Source: Acidimicrobiaceae bacterium (GTDB lineage: Bacteria; Actinomycetota; Acidimicrobiia; Acidimicrobiales; Aldehydirespiratoraceae). From it: a stretch of 64,000 nucleotides of DNA. The stretch is from positions 1 through 64,000 of the forward strand of contig VXTM01000021.1 in the NCBI GenBank assembly GCA_009837445.1. Direction: 5' to 3'. The first letter of the stretch is position 1, and each line of letters begins with the position of its first letter. The notes under the pieces are model-generated. The model had not been told where the DNA came from and made no database searches. It saw nothing but the letters and a program-made list of their open reading frames with translations. Shown in pieces: positions 8,359-17,443 of the stretch. A program made the position numbers and the translations under genes.

Positions 8359-9809
8359 GGTGCCGAGGTGTGCTCCCTCTCCTCATCGGGCACCGACACC
8401 GGCAACTCGACCACGAAGCGGGCACCGGGGATCGGGCCCGGGCGGTCCTCCACCCAGACCCGCCCGCCGTGCAGGCCGACATGCTCGGCCACCAGGGCCA
8501 GTCCCAGGCCGGATCCCGAGTCGCGGCCCCGCCGGCCGCCGGCCCGGCCGCGGTGGAACCGGTCGAAGATCAACTCGCGCTCCGCGGGGATCACCCCCGG
8601 GCCGTTGTCCTCGACGCCCAACTGCATCAGGCCGTCCACACGCTCGAGGCTGACGACGACCTCCCCGTCGCCGTACTTGGAGGCGTTCTCGACCAGGTTC
8701 GACACCACCCGACCGAGGCGGCGCTTGTCGGCCATCAACACGGTGTCCTCCATGCCGGAGGCCGCTTCGAAGTCGACCTCCGCGGTCGAGTCGAGGCCGA
8801 ACTGGAAGATGGCGTGCTGGACGAACTCCACGATGTGCACCTCCTCGGCCTCGAGGTCAGCGGTGCCCACGTCGTACCGGTTGATCTCCAGCAGGTCCTC
8901 CACCAGCCGCCGGAAACGGGCGATGTCGTCGCTGAGCAGGTCCAGCGCCGTGCGGCCGCGCTCGCCCAGCTCGTCGGCCATGTTGTAGAGCACCTCCACC
9001 GACGCGGTGAGCGTCATGAGCGGCGATCTCAGCTCGTGGCTGACCTCGGACGCGAAGCGGGCGTCACGGGCGATCCTCTCCTCCAGGGCCCGGGCCATCT
9101 CGTTGAACGAGGCGGTCAACGAAGCCAGGTCCGCGTCGTCGGGTGGGGTCAGGCGCGTGTCGAGGGCGCCCGCGGCCAGCGCCTCGGCCGCCGTCCGCAC
9201 CTTGAACAGCGGGTTGAGCAGCCGGCCCGCGGCCCACCACCCGACGGCGGCCGCGAACACGGTGGTGACCGCAGCCACGCCGAAGAGGATGATGGCCAGC
9301 GTGTTCAGGGTCTCCTCGATGTCGTCGAGGGGAGCGGCCTCGAAGTAGATCGCGTTGGTTGGGGTACCCGGTATGGGGACGCCGGAGACGATGGCGGTGC
9401 TGACCCCGATCGTGGTGCGCATCCGCGCCGGGATCCCCGCCTCGACCAGTTCCAGCAGCGAGGCGGGCACCGCCTCCCGGTTGAACACCAGCGGGTCGGC
9501 CGATGTCCACTCGTCGCCGACCCGCAGCAGCGGGAACGTGCCCGAGGTCTGCCTCAGCCGCTCGACGATGGCCCGGCGACCCTCGTCGTCGGTCTCGGCG
9601 GTGAGCTCGTTGCGGACCCGCCGGCCGTTGTTGGCGAACACCGAGAAGGCGGTGTCGTCGCGCTCCTCCAGGAGATTCTGCCGGGCCAGGGCCAGGGTGG
9701 CGAACGAGATCGTGGAGGCCAGCAGCAGCCCGCCGACCGCGAACGCGGCGGTGATGCGGCGCCGGAGTCCCCGGCGGGCGAAGAATGGCACGAAGATCGG
9801 GCGCCGCAC
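8355..9809 (-). CDS. mtrB: Sensor histidine kinase, MtrB-like
   Basis: A 484-residue membrane sensor kinase. One membrane segment lies at about residues 22-42, an extracytoplasmic sensor region follows to about 168, and a second membrane segment at about 170-195 leads into a HAMP domain. The phospho-acceptor His258 is in SHELRSPL. The N box (LVENASKYGD), the DNGPGV box and GSGLGLAL of the ATPase domain follow. The GTG start lies 12 bases after the mtrA stop. In actinobacteria MtrAB controls cell-wall metabolism and division genes; the same role is inferred from order and sequence. Confidence 0.9.
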   Translation of the reverse strand: MRRPIFVPFFARRGLRRRITAAFAVGGLLLASTISFATLALARQNLLEERDDTAFSVFANNGRRVRNELTAETDDEGRRAIVERLRQTSGTFPLLRVGDEWTSADPLVFNREAVPASLLELVEAGIPARMRTTIGVSTAIVSGVPIPGTPTNAIYFEAAPLDDIEETLNTLAIILFGVAAVTTVFAAAVGWWAAGRLLNPLFKVRTAAEALAAGALDTRLTPPDDADLASLTASFNEMARALEERIARDARFASEVSHELRSPLMTLTASVEVLYNMADELGERGRTALDLLSDDIARFRRLVEDLLEINRYDVGTADLEAEEVHIVEFVQHAIFQFGLDSTAEVDFEAASGMEDTVLMADKRRLGRVVSNLVENASKYGDGEVVVSLERVDGLMQLGVEDNGPGVIPAERELIFDRFHRGRAGGRRGRDSGSGLGLALVAEHVGLHGGRVWVEDRPGPIPGARFVVELPVSVPDEEREHTSAP

Positions 9810-9821
9810 CTTGTGCTACTT

Positions 9822-10502
9822 CTAGGGCACGAGCTTGTAGCCGAGCCCCCGTACGGTCACCACATGGCGGGGGTTGGCCGGGTCGGGCTCGATCTTGGTG
9901 CGGAGCCGGCGGACGTGCACGTCCACCAGCCGGCCGTCGCCGAAGTAGCCGAGACCCCATACCCGCTCCAGCAGAACCTCGCGGCTGAAGATCTTTCCCG
10001 GGTTGGAGGCCAGCTCGACCAGCAGGCGGAACTCGGTCTTGGTGAGGTGGGCCTCGGTGCCCGACACCCGCACAATTCCCGCATCGGGGAGGATCTCGAG
10101 GTCGTTGAAGACGATCTCGTCCCCGCCGGCGTCGGAGGCGCGGGCCCGGCGCAGCAGCGCCCTGATGCGGGCCGACAGCTCCTTGGGCGCAAAGGGCTTG
10201 GTGAGGTAGTCATCGGCCCCCGCCTCGAGCCCGGCGACCACGTCGTGAGTGTCCGAGCGGGCGGTGATCATCACGATGGGCACATCGCTCGACTTGCGGA
10301 TGGCCCGGCAGATGTCGAAACCGTCGATGCCCGGCAGCATGATGTCCACCAGCACCACGTCGGCGGGAACGCGGCCGAACGCGATCAGCGCCTCCTCGCC
10401 CGAGGCGACCTCGTCCACCTCCCAGCCCTCGTCCTCGAGAGCGAGCCGCAGCGCGGTACGGATCCGCTCGTCGTCCTCCACGGTGAGGATGCGAGTGGTC
10501 AT
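9822..10502 (-). CDS. mtrA: Response regulator, MtrA-like (OmpR/PhoB family)
   Basis: A 226-residue DNA-binding response regulator. The receiver domain begins ILTVEDDERIRTALRL, has the phospho-acceptor Asp in VLVDIMLPGIDGFD and the Lys of DDYLTKPF. The winged-helix domain follows (TKTEFRLLVELASNPGKIFSREVLLERVWG) and ends GLGYKLVP. The ATG at 10502 is chosen because it overlaps the stop of the preceding membrane-protein gene (ATGA); a longer in-frame extension would overlap that gene. It is co-transcribed with mtrB and the GerMN lipoprotein. Confidence 0.93.
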   Translation of the reverse strand: MTTRILTVEDDERIRTALRLALEDEGWEVDEVASGEEALIAFGRVPADVVLVDIMLPGIDGFDICRAIRKSSDVPIVMITARSDTHDVVAGLEAGADDYLTKPFAPKELSARIRALLRRARASDAGGDEIVFNDLEILPDAGIVRVSGTEAHLTKTEFRLLVELASNPGKIFSREVLLERVWGLGYFGDGRLVDVHVRRLRTKIEPDPANPRHVVTVRGLGYKLVP

Positions 10503-10819
10503 CGCCGGTGCCGCCTCCCGGGGCGGCCCTGGCCGGCAACCGGGTCGGCCGTGATCCCAGGCTGCTGGGCCCGCCACTCGACGGCGGCCCGGAGGGTCAA
10601 CACGGCCACGATCCCCGTCCCGATCGCCGCGCCGACGGCCGTGCCCAGCCCGACGAGCCCTGCGGTGGTGGTGCAGCCATCGTCACAGCTCAAGTCCATC
10701 ACGGCGAAGCCGATCAGGCCCCCGCACACCCCGGCCACGATGATGGCCGAGAACGCCAGCACCCGGGCAAGCAGCGAGGGCGACGAGTCCGGCGGAACGG
10801 CAGGCGGTTGGTCCAGCAC
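10499..10819 (-). CDS. Small two-helix membrane protein of unknown function
   Basis: A 106-residue protein with two hydrophobic segments (about residues 18-42 and 55-78) separated by a short Cys-containing loop (DLSCDDGCTTT), and a basic C-terminal tail. I do not recognise a family. It is the first gene of the mtrA-mtrB-lipoprotein operon and overlaps mtrA by 4 bases, so it is probably co-translated. Its GTG start (10817-10819) lies 7 bases after a TACGCT box (10827-10832 on the minus strand), which fits a leaderless transcript and would be the operon promoter. Confidence 0.75.
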   Translation of the reverse strand: MLDQPPAVPPDSSPSLLARVLAFSAIIVAGVCGGLIGFAVMDLSCDDGCTTTAGLVGLGTAVGAAIGTGIVAVLTLRAAVEWRAQQPGITADPVAGQGRPGRRHRR

Positions 10820-10826
10820 CGACTAG

Positions 10827-10832
10827 AGCGTA
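10827..10832 (-). promoter_or_regulatory. Leaderless -10 box of the mtrA operon
   Basis: TACGCT read on the minus strand, 7 bases before the GTG of the membrane-protein gene. No convincing -35 element is seen. The same hexamer at the same kind of distance precedes the MoxR gene at 17354. Confidence 0.5.
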
Positions 10833-10907
10833 CCCAACCACCCCCTGCGCCTGCCGTACGGCCGCACAGCGACGAACCGTGTCGTCGGGCGCTGGCAGAC
10901 TGGAGGG

Positions 10908-10940
10908 ATGCCGGGAGGCCGAGCACGGGAAGGCCCGTGA
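10908..10940 (+). CDS. Possible 10-codon leader peptide upstream of dinB
   Basis: ATG at 10908 follows a CAGACT box (10896-10901) by 6 bases, the leaderless spacing used elsewhere in this window. It opens a 10-codon frame whose TGA (10938-10940) overlaps the dinB GTG (10937-10939) as GTGA. If translated it would couple dinB translation to itself. The peptide has no recognisable function and the frame could be accidental. Confidence 0.35.
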   Translation: MPGGRAREGP

Positions 10941-12241
10941 CCACCGAGACCAGAGGACGCCCGCCGGACGGGACCGTCGGCTTCCTGCATGTGGACATGG
11001 ACGCCTTCTACGCCGCGGTGGAGATACGGCGCCGCCCCGAGCTGCGGGGCAAGCCGGTCGTGGTCGGCGGAACCGGCAGCCGGGGGGTTGTGGCCGCGGC
11101 CAGCTACGAGGCCCGCCACTTCGGCATCCACTCGGCCATGCCGTCGGTCCGAGCACGCCGGCTGTGCCCCCACGCGGTGTTCCTGCCCGGCGACCACGCC
11201 CACTACGCCGAGGTGTCGGCGCGGGTGATGACCGTCCTTCGCGACGTCACCCCGCTGGTCGAGCCGCTCTCGCTGGACGAGGCCTTCCTGGACGTCCGGG
11301 GAGTGGCCCGCCTGCTGGGCCCGGCCCCCGAACTGGCTGCCAGCATCCGCGCCAGAGTCCTGGAGCAGGAGCAGCTCACCTGCTCGGTCGGGGTGGCCTC
11401 CACCAAGTTCATGGCCAAGCTGGCGACCGAGCGGGCCAAGCCCCGAGCGGGGCCGTCGGGGCCCGAGCGGGGCCCGGGGGTGTGCGTCGTCGAGGCCGGC
11501 ACCGAACTGGACTTCCTGCATCCGCTGCCGATCACCGCGCTCTTCGGTGTGGGTCCGGCGACATCCCGGCGCCTGCGCCGCCTCGGGATCGAGACGGTCG
11601 GAGATCTGGCCTCCCTGCCCGAGTCGGCCGCCGTCTCCGCGCTGGGAGCGGCCGCAGGACGCCAGCTCCACCAGCTGGCCAACGGCATCGACGACCGGCC
11701 GGTGGTCGTGAATCGACCGCCTCGCTCGATCAGCCACGAGGAGACCTTCGCCCGGGACCTGCACACCGCCACCGAGCTCGAAGCCGAGGCCACCCGGCTG
11801 GCCGACGCGGTGGCCCGCCGGTTGAGGACCTCCAAGCTGCAGTCTCGAACCATCACGCTGAAGCTGCGTTTCGGCGATTTCAAGACCATTACCCGCTCGG
11901 TCACTCTGCCCGATCCCACCGACGGAAGCCGCGACCTGGTGGCCGCATCACGCGAGCTTCTCGCCCAAATCGATGTCGCAGGTGGGGTGAGGCTCCTGGG
12001 AGTGGGCGCGTCGGGGCTGGTGGAGGCCTCGGCCCGGCAGCTGACGTTCGGACTCGACGCGAGCGGGGACGGGCCCGAGGGCAGCGAGGCAGCCGACCGG
12101 GTGACGGACCAGATCAGGGACCGCTTCGGCGCGTCGGCCATCGGCCCGGCGGCCGCGGTTCGCGACGGGAGCGGGATTCGATCACCCTCGGACGCGGATC
12201 AACGCTGGGGACCGGCCGCCGACGGGTCAGACCACAGCTGA
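10937..12241 (+). CDS. dinB: DNA polymerase IV (Y-family)
   Basis: Low-fidelity translesion polymerase of 434 residues. Catalytic motifs are FLHVDMDAFYAAVE (first Asp pair) and PLSLDEAFLDV (second acidic pair). TCSVGVASTKFMAKLA follows, then the helix-hairpin-helix region (LFGVGPATSRRLRRLGIETV) and the little-finger domain. The GTG at 10937 is in frame, preceded by GGGAAGG, and gives the expected N-terminus; the ATG at 10908 is out of frame. A low-complexity tail of about 50 residues follows QLTFGLD. No LexA-type box is visible upstream, so SOS control is not shown. Confidence 0.93.
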   Translation: MTTETRGRPPDGTVGFLHVDMDAFYAAVEIRRRPELRGKPVVVGGTGSRGVVAAASYEARHFGIHSAMPSVRARRLCPHAVFLPGDHAHYAEVSARVMTVLRDVTPLVEPLSLDEAFLDVRGVARLLGPAPELAASIRARVLEQEQLTCSVGVASTKFMAKLATERAKPRAGPSGPERGPGVCVVEAGTELDFLHPLPITALFGVGPATSRRLRRLGIETVGDLASLPESAAVSALGAAAGRQLHQLANGIDDRPVVVNRPPRSISHEETFARDLHTATELEAEATRLADAVARRLRTSKLQSRTITLKLRFGDFKTITRSVTLPDPTDGSRDLVAASRELLAQIDVAGGVRLLGVGASGLVEASARQLTFGLDASGDGPEGSEAADRVTDQIRDRFGASAIGPAAAVRDGSGIRSPSDADQRWGPAADGSDHS

Positions 12242-12335
12242 CAAAAGCTCCGGACACCACGCAGTTGCCCTCGATTCCGGCTATCGTCGGGGCGAACACG
12301 CACAGCTGCGAAGCCGAGGTGCCGGAGGTGATGGC

Positions 12336-12722
12336 GTGCCGTTGTCGGAGGACGAGCAGCGGATTCTCAGCGAGATCGAGTCGCAACTCTACGAGAGCGA
12401 CCCGGAACTGGCCCGCGAGGTAGCCGAGACCACGGTGTACACCCACGCCTTCCGCAACATCAAGTGGGCTGCGCTCGGCCTGCTGGTCGGCATCGTGATC
12501 ATGGTCTGGCTGCTGTCGGTGTCGTTCCTGCTGTCGTTCGGCGGATTCCTGGTGATGCTCGTCTCGCTCCTGTTCCTCGAGCGCAACGCCCGGCGGGCGG
12601 GCCGGGCCGGGCTGGGCCAGATGACCCAGTCGATGCGGGGCGGGGGATTCCGCCATGTCGTCGGCGGAGCCGGTTCCCGGATGCGAGAACGCTTCGACCG
12701 CGACGACCGCAACGGCAACTGA
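12336..12722 (+). CDS. DUF3040 small membrane protein
   Basis: A 128-residue actinobacterial protein. The N-terminus (PLSEDEQRILSEIESQLYESDPELA) is the DUF3040 signature, followed by two membrane segments (about residues 46-82) and a basic, Arg/Gly-rich tail. The GTG start has GGAGG 7 bases upstream. Function is unknown in the family. It follows dinB after 94 bases and converges with the transglutaminase gene; the 33-base gap contains a small GC-rich inverted repeat (CGCGCTCGGGCGCG). Confidence 0.85.
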   Translation: MPLSEDEQRILSEIESQLYESDPELAREVAETTVYTHAFRNIKWAALGLLVGIVIMVWLLSVSFLLSFGGFLVMLVSLLFLERNARRAGRAGLGQMTQSMRGGGFRHVVGGAGSRMRERFDRDDRNGN

Positions 12723-12755
12723 GCCTTAACGATCGCGCTCGGGCGCGGCCGCCGG

Positions 12756-15230
12756 TTACCGGCGCGCCCTGCTGACGAGCGTTGACGGATCGAGCGCGGC
12801 GGCCAGCCGGCTGAGCACGGTTGCCTGCCGGCGGCACGCGCCGACCACGAGCGAACCCACGACACCGGCCCTGATCGCCATCAACGGCGGCGTCTCGCGG
12901 GCATAGCGCCCGTGCGTGGCGATGACGGCCAACTCCTGTATGGGTCCCACTGCAGGACGGACCGACACAACCCGGCGGGCCAGCTCCTGGGGAGTCTCGG
13001 AAGACTTGGGGTCAAGTTCAACCAGCGCCAGCGCCTCGAGAGCGTTGCTCCACCAGAAGTCGATCAGTCCAGCCGGATCATCGGCGAGACGATCCCTGCG
13101 CCTGCGCCACTGAAGGCGCTTCAGCACCGGCACCAAACCAAAGGCGAACCCCAGAGCAACCAGCGCGAGCGCAGCCAGCAGCGCACCGCTGAGCCGGCTC
13201 GGGCTCTCAGAGGCCCCGGCCTGCGGATCGGTGGAGGGCTCCGACCGGCGGACCAGACCCGAGCCCGCCTCGGGATCGTCGGTCGGCGCACCGGCGGGAT
13301 CCGGTCCGGCTGAGTCCGGACGCCCGGGTGCCTCCGCCGGCTCGACACCCTGATCGGCAACGGCCGCAGCCGCGTCCGGACCGGGACCGGCCTGATCGGC
13401 AACATGGCCGGTGATGGCGAAGTCCCCGGGAGCACCACGGCCCGGCGTTGGCTCGAACCGGGTCCAGCCGGTGCCCGCGAAGTACACCTCGGGCCAGGCG
13501 TGGGCATGCCGTCCCCGCACGACATAGGCCCCGTCGACGAAGGCCCCAGCGATGTCGCGTTCTGGCTGCCACTCGCCCCATGTGAACCCGACCGCCACCC
13601 GGGTCGGCAGACCGATGCTGCGGGCCAGGGCCCCGAAGGCCGACGCGAACTGCTGGCAGTAGCCGGCCCGAACGTCGAACAGGAAGTCCTCCAGGCCGTC
13701 GACTCCCTCTGAATGCACCTGTAGGTCGTAGCGGAAGCCGCCGTCAAGCCGGAAGTGATCCTGTAGCAGCAGCGCCCGGTGGTAGTCGGACCGCGCTCCT
13801 GCGGTTATGCGCTCCGCCTCGGCACGGACGAGCTCCTGCACATCGTCGGGGAGCCGTGTGTTGGTGGCCAGGAACCCTTCCTCCAGCATCGACGTCTCAG
13901 ATCGGCGCAGCCGGTCCGGATCCCCGATCGCGGGGACGGCCGAGTCGACCGCGTAGGTGAACCGCCTCGGCCCGACCAGCGCAGCCCGGCGCGTCTTGAT
14001 GAGCGAGCCCGAGAGGGCCTCGTACTCCATGGCCACCCCGCCGTCGTCAATGACCCGTCGAAGCTCGTATGCGGCGGGCAGATACGAGTTCCCGAGCCCC
14101 GTGAGCGTCACCGTCTGCGACAGGTGGGGTCCCGATGCCGCCGACGGGTCGAGCGTGGCTGCCAACGGCCCAGAGACCTCCTCGTACTCCGAGCGCGCCC
14201 TCCACGCGTCGCCGTCGAACTCGTCCAGGGATGTCAGCCTCCAGTACTGGCGCTCGTCCTCGGGCACGGCCACCGCGAAGAGCTCCACATCGGACAGATC
14301 GATGAGACGGCTGCGGACCTGGACGAGCGGGCTGACAAGAACCCTCGGCCCGGCGTCGGCCCCCTCCAGCGAAGCGGGCCCTCCACCGCTCGCAGGGGCG
14401 AGATCAGCCCACGGCTCCGGGGTGGGGGGCGGGGCGTCGACCCAGGGCGCGGCGTCGGTGACCTCCAAGCGCTCGAGGTCGATCCACGGCTCGGCCCGCG
14501 CCCCGGGAAGGGCCGGACCGGCGACTGCGCCGGCCACAACCGCCGCCAGCAGCGCGGCACCCCCGACGCGGGCCATGGCCCTCGTCCCGCGACCCGGTCC
14601 GGCCTCGATCCAGACGTCGGCCCGACGGTTGCGAAGCCGCAGCGCGACCATCGTCAACCCGATGGCGCCGCATGCCAGCGTCCCGTGGAGCACCGCCGCG
14701 TCGCCCGTCCCGACCGCGGCCGTGAAGCCGTAGATGACGGCGGCCGGGGCGACCGCCCACCCTGCGGAGCGCAGCCGGAACGCGACCGCATCGGCCAGAA
14801 AGGCGCACAATCCAAGTGCGGTCCCGGCGATCAGGACCAGTCCCGGCACCGGGACGACCGGCGCAGGACTGCCGTTCACCACGTCCCAGGCCTCCACCAG
14901 GTGGTCGAATGCGGCCGAGACGGTACCGGGCGTGGGCACGACGAACCAGGCCGTCTCGGGGTAGAGCAGCACCGTCGCCGTTACGGCGAGACTGGCGACG
15001 CTGAGCAGCGAGGCGCCAACCGCTCGCAGACCGACGCGACGGATCGCGGCGGCGACCACATGGGATGCGAGGGCCAGCGCCAGCACATCGCGCAGGAACG
15101 ACGTATCAGTGAAGAGCCGCTCCATGCCGGCCGCGACCACGACGGTGACCGCGATCAGGGCAACCTCCAGCAGCCAGTCCCAGCCCCCGCCGCGGCCCGA
15201 TCCCGGGCCCGATCCCGGTCTTGTTGCCAT
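12756..15230 (-). CDS. TgpA-like membrane transglutaminase (DUF3488, transglutaminase, DUF4129)
   Basis: An 824-residue membrane protein. About six membrane segments occupy roughly residues 18-220 (DUF3488), followed by an extracytoplasmic region with the transglutaminase core: catalytic Cys525 in GYCQQFASAFGALARSIGLPT and His in GRHAHAWPEVYF. A Pro/Gly/Asp-rich linker, another membrane segment near residue 690 and a DUF4129-like tail (DFWWSNALEALALVELDPK) complete it. The last gene of the MoxR-DUF58-transglutaminase operon. Starts at ATG 15230, 2 bases after the DUF58 stop, or at GTG 15236 overlapping it. The substrate is unknown. Confidence 0.88.
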   Translation of the reverse strand: MATRPGSGPGSGRGGGWDWLLEVALIAVTVVVAAGMERLFTDTSFLRDVLALALASHVVAAAIRRVGLRAVGASLLSVASLAVTATVLLYPETAWFVVPTPGTVSAAFDHLVEAWDVVNGSPAPVVPVPGLVLIAGTALGLCAFLADAVAFRLRSAGWAVAPAAVIYGFTAAVGTGDAAVLHGTLACGAIGLTMVALRLRNRRADVWIEAGPGRGTRAMARVGGAALLAAVVAGAVAGPALPGARAEPWIDLERLEVTDAAPWVDAPPPTPEPWADLAPASGGGPASLEGADAGPRVLVSPLVQVRSRLIDLSDVELFAVAVPEDERQYWRLTSLDEFDGDAWRARSEYEEVSGPLAATLDPSAASGPHLSQTVTLTGLGNSYLPAAYELRRVIDDGGVAMEYEALSGSLIKTRRAALVGPRRFTYAVDSAVPAIGDPDRLRRSETSMLEEGFLATNTRLPDDVQELVRAEAERITAGARSDYHRALLLQDHFRLDGGFRYDLQVHSEGVDGLEDFLFDVRAGYCQQFASAFGALARSIGLPTRVAVGFTWGEWQPERDIAGAFVDGAYVVRGRHAHAWPEVYFAGTGWTRFEPTPGRGAPGDFAITGHVADQAGPGPDAAAAVADQGVEPAEAPGRPDSAGPDPAGAPTDDPEAGSGLVRRSEPSTDPQAGASESPSRLSGALLAALALVALGFAFGLVPVLKRLQWRRRRDRLADDPAGLIDFWWSNALEALALVELDPKSSETPQELARRVVSVRPAVGPIQELAVIATHGRYARETPPLMAIRAGVVGSLVVGACRRQATVLSRLAAALDPSTLVSRARR

Positions 15231-15232
15231 GC

Positions 15233-16408
15233 TCACACCAGGTCGGCGACCCCGCGGCCGGCCAATGCGGGCACCCGCCACAGGCTGGGCAGTTGGCCGG
15301 GGCCGGTCAGGTGTATCCAGCCACCCTCGTAGTCCAGCGCCGGGGCTGGGGTGGATCGATGCCCTGAGCCGTAGGTGACGATCAGGGATGCCTCCAGGCG
15401 CTCGGCCAGTTCATGACGGGCGCCGTCGTCGTCAATGGCCTCGGGGGAGGCCGAGACCGCGACAACAACCGACCCCTCACCGATCAACTGGACGGCGATG
15501 CCCGGCTGCCCGCCATCGAGGAGGGCGAGGAACTCGAGCGCCACGCCCACTTCGGAGTAGCTGGACAGCAGCCGCGTGCCGCGACCGTCGGTGGTGAGGA
15601 TCTGAGCCTCGTCGCCTGAGCGCAACACGGCGTTGACGATGGAGGCAGCCACCGAGGTGGTGCGGTCCTGCACATTCACGAGATTCCCGGGGGGACGGGT
15701 GTCGATGATCACCGTCATCCGGCCGGGGCGGGACGGCTGGAACCGCCTCACCGTGAACTCGTCGAGTCTCGCGGTCGAGCGCCAGTGGATATGGCGGAGG
15801 TCGTCGCCCTCCACGTACGGTCGCAGGACGTCGAACTCGTCGCTCTCGAGCCCGAGCGACCGTCGATGGAAGTCGCTTGGCAGCGACAGGCCCCCGCCAA
15901 CAGGCAGCCGAGGCGGAACCAGCGCCTCCACGGGCGGATGCACGACCACACGTGTGCGTCTCTGGACGATCCGTCGCCGGTGCGCCAGTCCGAGGCCGTC
16001 GATGTCGCTGACGATCGTCGGGCCTATCTCAAGCACGCCCCGTCGGGTTGGCTGCAGCCGGTAGCTGGAGGTCGCGGTCGAGCCGCCGGCCACCGGCGCC
16101 AGACTGAAGCGGGCGTCGGGCTCACCGCTCACGTGCTCGCTAAGGAGCGCCGTCGGGGACGGCAGCCTTCCGAGGTTCGTTACCTGCAGCCTCACGTCGA
16201 CGGGCTCGGACACCGCCACCATCCCGGACGACACCAGGCGGTTGAGCGACAACCGGGACCGGTGCACGAGCCGCAGCGTCCACGCGACCACTACTGCGGA
16301 TACGGCCGCGGTCCCGATGACATAGAACTCGAGGATTCCGAACGCCCGGCCGGCAGCGACCGCGACTACCCCGAGCGCGAGCAACCTCCAGCCGAGGGAG
16401 GTCGGCAC
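15233..16408 (-). CDS. DUF58 domain protein
   Basis: A 391-residue protein with two N-terminal membrane segments (about residues 7-45), a beta-rich region and the DUF58 signature (GDDLRHIHWRSTARLDEFTVRRFQ) leading into a von Willebrand A-like domain (MTVIIDTRP). DUF58 proteins act with MoxR ATPases. The GTG start lies just after the MoxR stop and the 3' end adjoins the transglutaminase gene, so the three are one unit. The molecular function is not established. Confidence 0.88.
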   Translation of the reverse strand: MPTSLGWRLLALGVVAVAAGRAFGILEFYVIGTAAVSAVVVAWTLRLVHRSRLSLNRLVSSGMVAVSEPVDVRLQVTNLGRLPSPTALLSEHVSGEPDARFSLAPVAGGSTATSSYRLQPTRRGVLEIGPTIVSDIDGLGLAHRRRIVQRRTRVVVHPPVEALVPPRLPVGGGLSLPSDFHRRSLGLESDEFDVLRPYVEGDDLRHIHWRSTARLDEFTVRRFQPSRPGRMTVIIDTRPPGNLVNVQDRTTSVAASIVNAVLRSGDEAQILTTDGRGTRLLSSYSEVGVALEFLALLDGGQPGIAVQLIGEGSVVVAVSASPEAIDDDGARHELAERLEASLIVTYGSGHRSTPAPALDYEGGWIHLTGPGQLPSLWRVPALAGRGVADLV

Positions 16409-16409
16409 G

Positions 16410-17354
16410 TCACCGCCCCTTGCGGGGCACAGGCACAGAGTCGATGATCTCGGTGACGATGTCGGTCGAGCGCAGGCCCCGCACCCGGCTATCCGGCTTG
16501 ACCAGGAGCCGGTGCGGGAGCATCACGGGCGCGAGCGCCTTGATGTCGTCGGGGGTCACGTAGGCGCGGCTCAACGAGGCTGCCCGGGCCCGCGCCACCC
16601 TCAGCAAGGCCAACACCCCCCGGGGTGACAGGCCCAGCGAGAGGCCCGGATGCCGCCGCGTGGCTGCGGCTACATCGAGCAGGTAGGAGCGCAGCGGCCC
16701 CGATACATGCACCTCCTCGAGCCGCTCGGACATCCATCGGATCACGGCCGCGTCGGCTACCGGCCCGATGAGGTCCACGGGCTCTTGGGCCCGCCTCGAC
16801 ACGAGAATCGAGTCCTCGGCCATGGGGTCCGGGTAGCCCACGCTCAGGCGCATCAGGAATCGGTCCATCTGGCTCTCGGGCAGGGGATAGGTGCCCTCGT
16901 ACTCCAGCGGATTCTGCGTGGCTATCACCGTGAAGGGAGGCTCCAGGCCCCGGGTGACGCCGTCGACGGTGACCTGCTGCTCTCCCATGGCCTCCAGCAA
17001 GGCCGACTGGGCCTTGGGCGAGGCGCGGTTGATCTCGTCGGCCAGGACGATGTTCGAGAAGACCGGCCCGGGACGGAACTCGAAGGATCCGGTGGCGCGG
17101 TTGAACACCGACGTGCCCGTGATGTCCACGGGAAGCAGGTCCGGTGTGAACTGGATCCGACCGAAGCTGACGTCGATGCTGCGGGCCAAAGCCTTGCCCA
17201 GGCTCGTCTTGCCGACGCCCGGCACGTCCTCAATGAGCACATGCCCTCCACTCACCAGGGCCAGGATGAGATGCTCAATGACGGTGGGCTTGCCCTTGAC
17301 GGCGAGTTCCATGTTCTGACGGACCAGCCTGAACTGCTCCTCGAAGTCAGCCAT
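16410..17354 (-). CDS. MoxR-family AAA+ ATPase
   Basis: A 314-residue AAA+ ATPase. Walker A is EDVPGVGKTSLGKALA, Walker B is NIVLADEINRASPKAQSALLEAMGE, sensor 1 lies in FTVIATQNPLEYEGTYPLPESQMDRF, and the lid domain has GLSPRGVLALLRVARARA. MoxR proteins work as chaperone-like partners of adjacent DUF58/vWA proteins, as arranged here. The ATG at 17352-17354 follows a TACGCT box by 8 bases, fitting a leaderless operon transcript. Confidence 0.93.
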   Translation of the reverse strand: MADFEEQFRLVRQNMELAVKGKPTVIEHLILALVSGGHVLIEDVPGVGKTSLGKALARSIDVSFGRIQFTPDLLPVDITGTSVFNRATGSFEFRPGPVFSNIVLADEINRASPKAQSALLEAMGEQQVTVDGVTRGLEPPFTVIATQNPLEYEGTYPLPESQMDRFLMRLSVGYPDPMAEDSILVSRRAQEPVDLIGPVADAAVIRWMSERLEEVHVSGPLRSYLLDVAAATRRHPGLSLGLSPRGVLALLRVARARAASLSRAYVTPDDIKALAPVMLPHRLLVKPDSRVRGLRSTDIVTEIIDSVPVPRKGR

Positions 17355-17362
17355 CGCGGGCC

Positions 17363-17368
17363 AGCGTA
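17363..17368 (-). promoter_or_regulatory. Leaderless -10 box of the MoxR operon
   Basis: TACGCT on the minus strand, 8 bases before the MoxR ATG at 17354. It is the same hexamer as at 10827-10832. Confidence 0.5.
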
Positions 17369-17443
17369 CCGCTCCGGATGCTCCGCAATCGCAGGCATCC
17401 CGGCGCTCCGGGCGCCTCGGAGTGCCCGGGTAGGCTTCTGGTT

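Noticed and set aside
10503-10577. Longer MtrA start
   Set aside because: It would run into the preceding membrane-protein gene; ATG 10502 gives the normal receiver N-terminus and an ATGA overlap.
8244-10826. 860-codon open frame on the plus strand opposite mtrB and mtrA
   Set aside because: It lies antisense to clearly homologous kinase and regulator genes; its His/Gly/Arg/Gln-rich composition is typical of the reverse strand in high-GC DNA.
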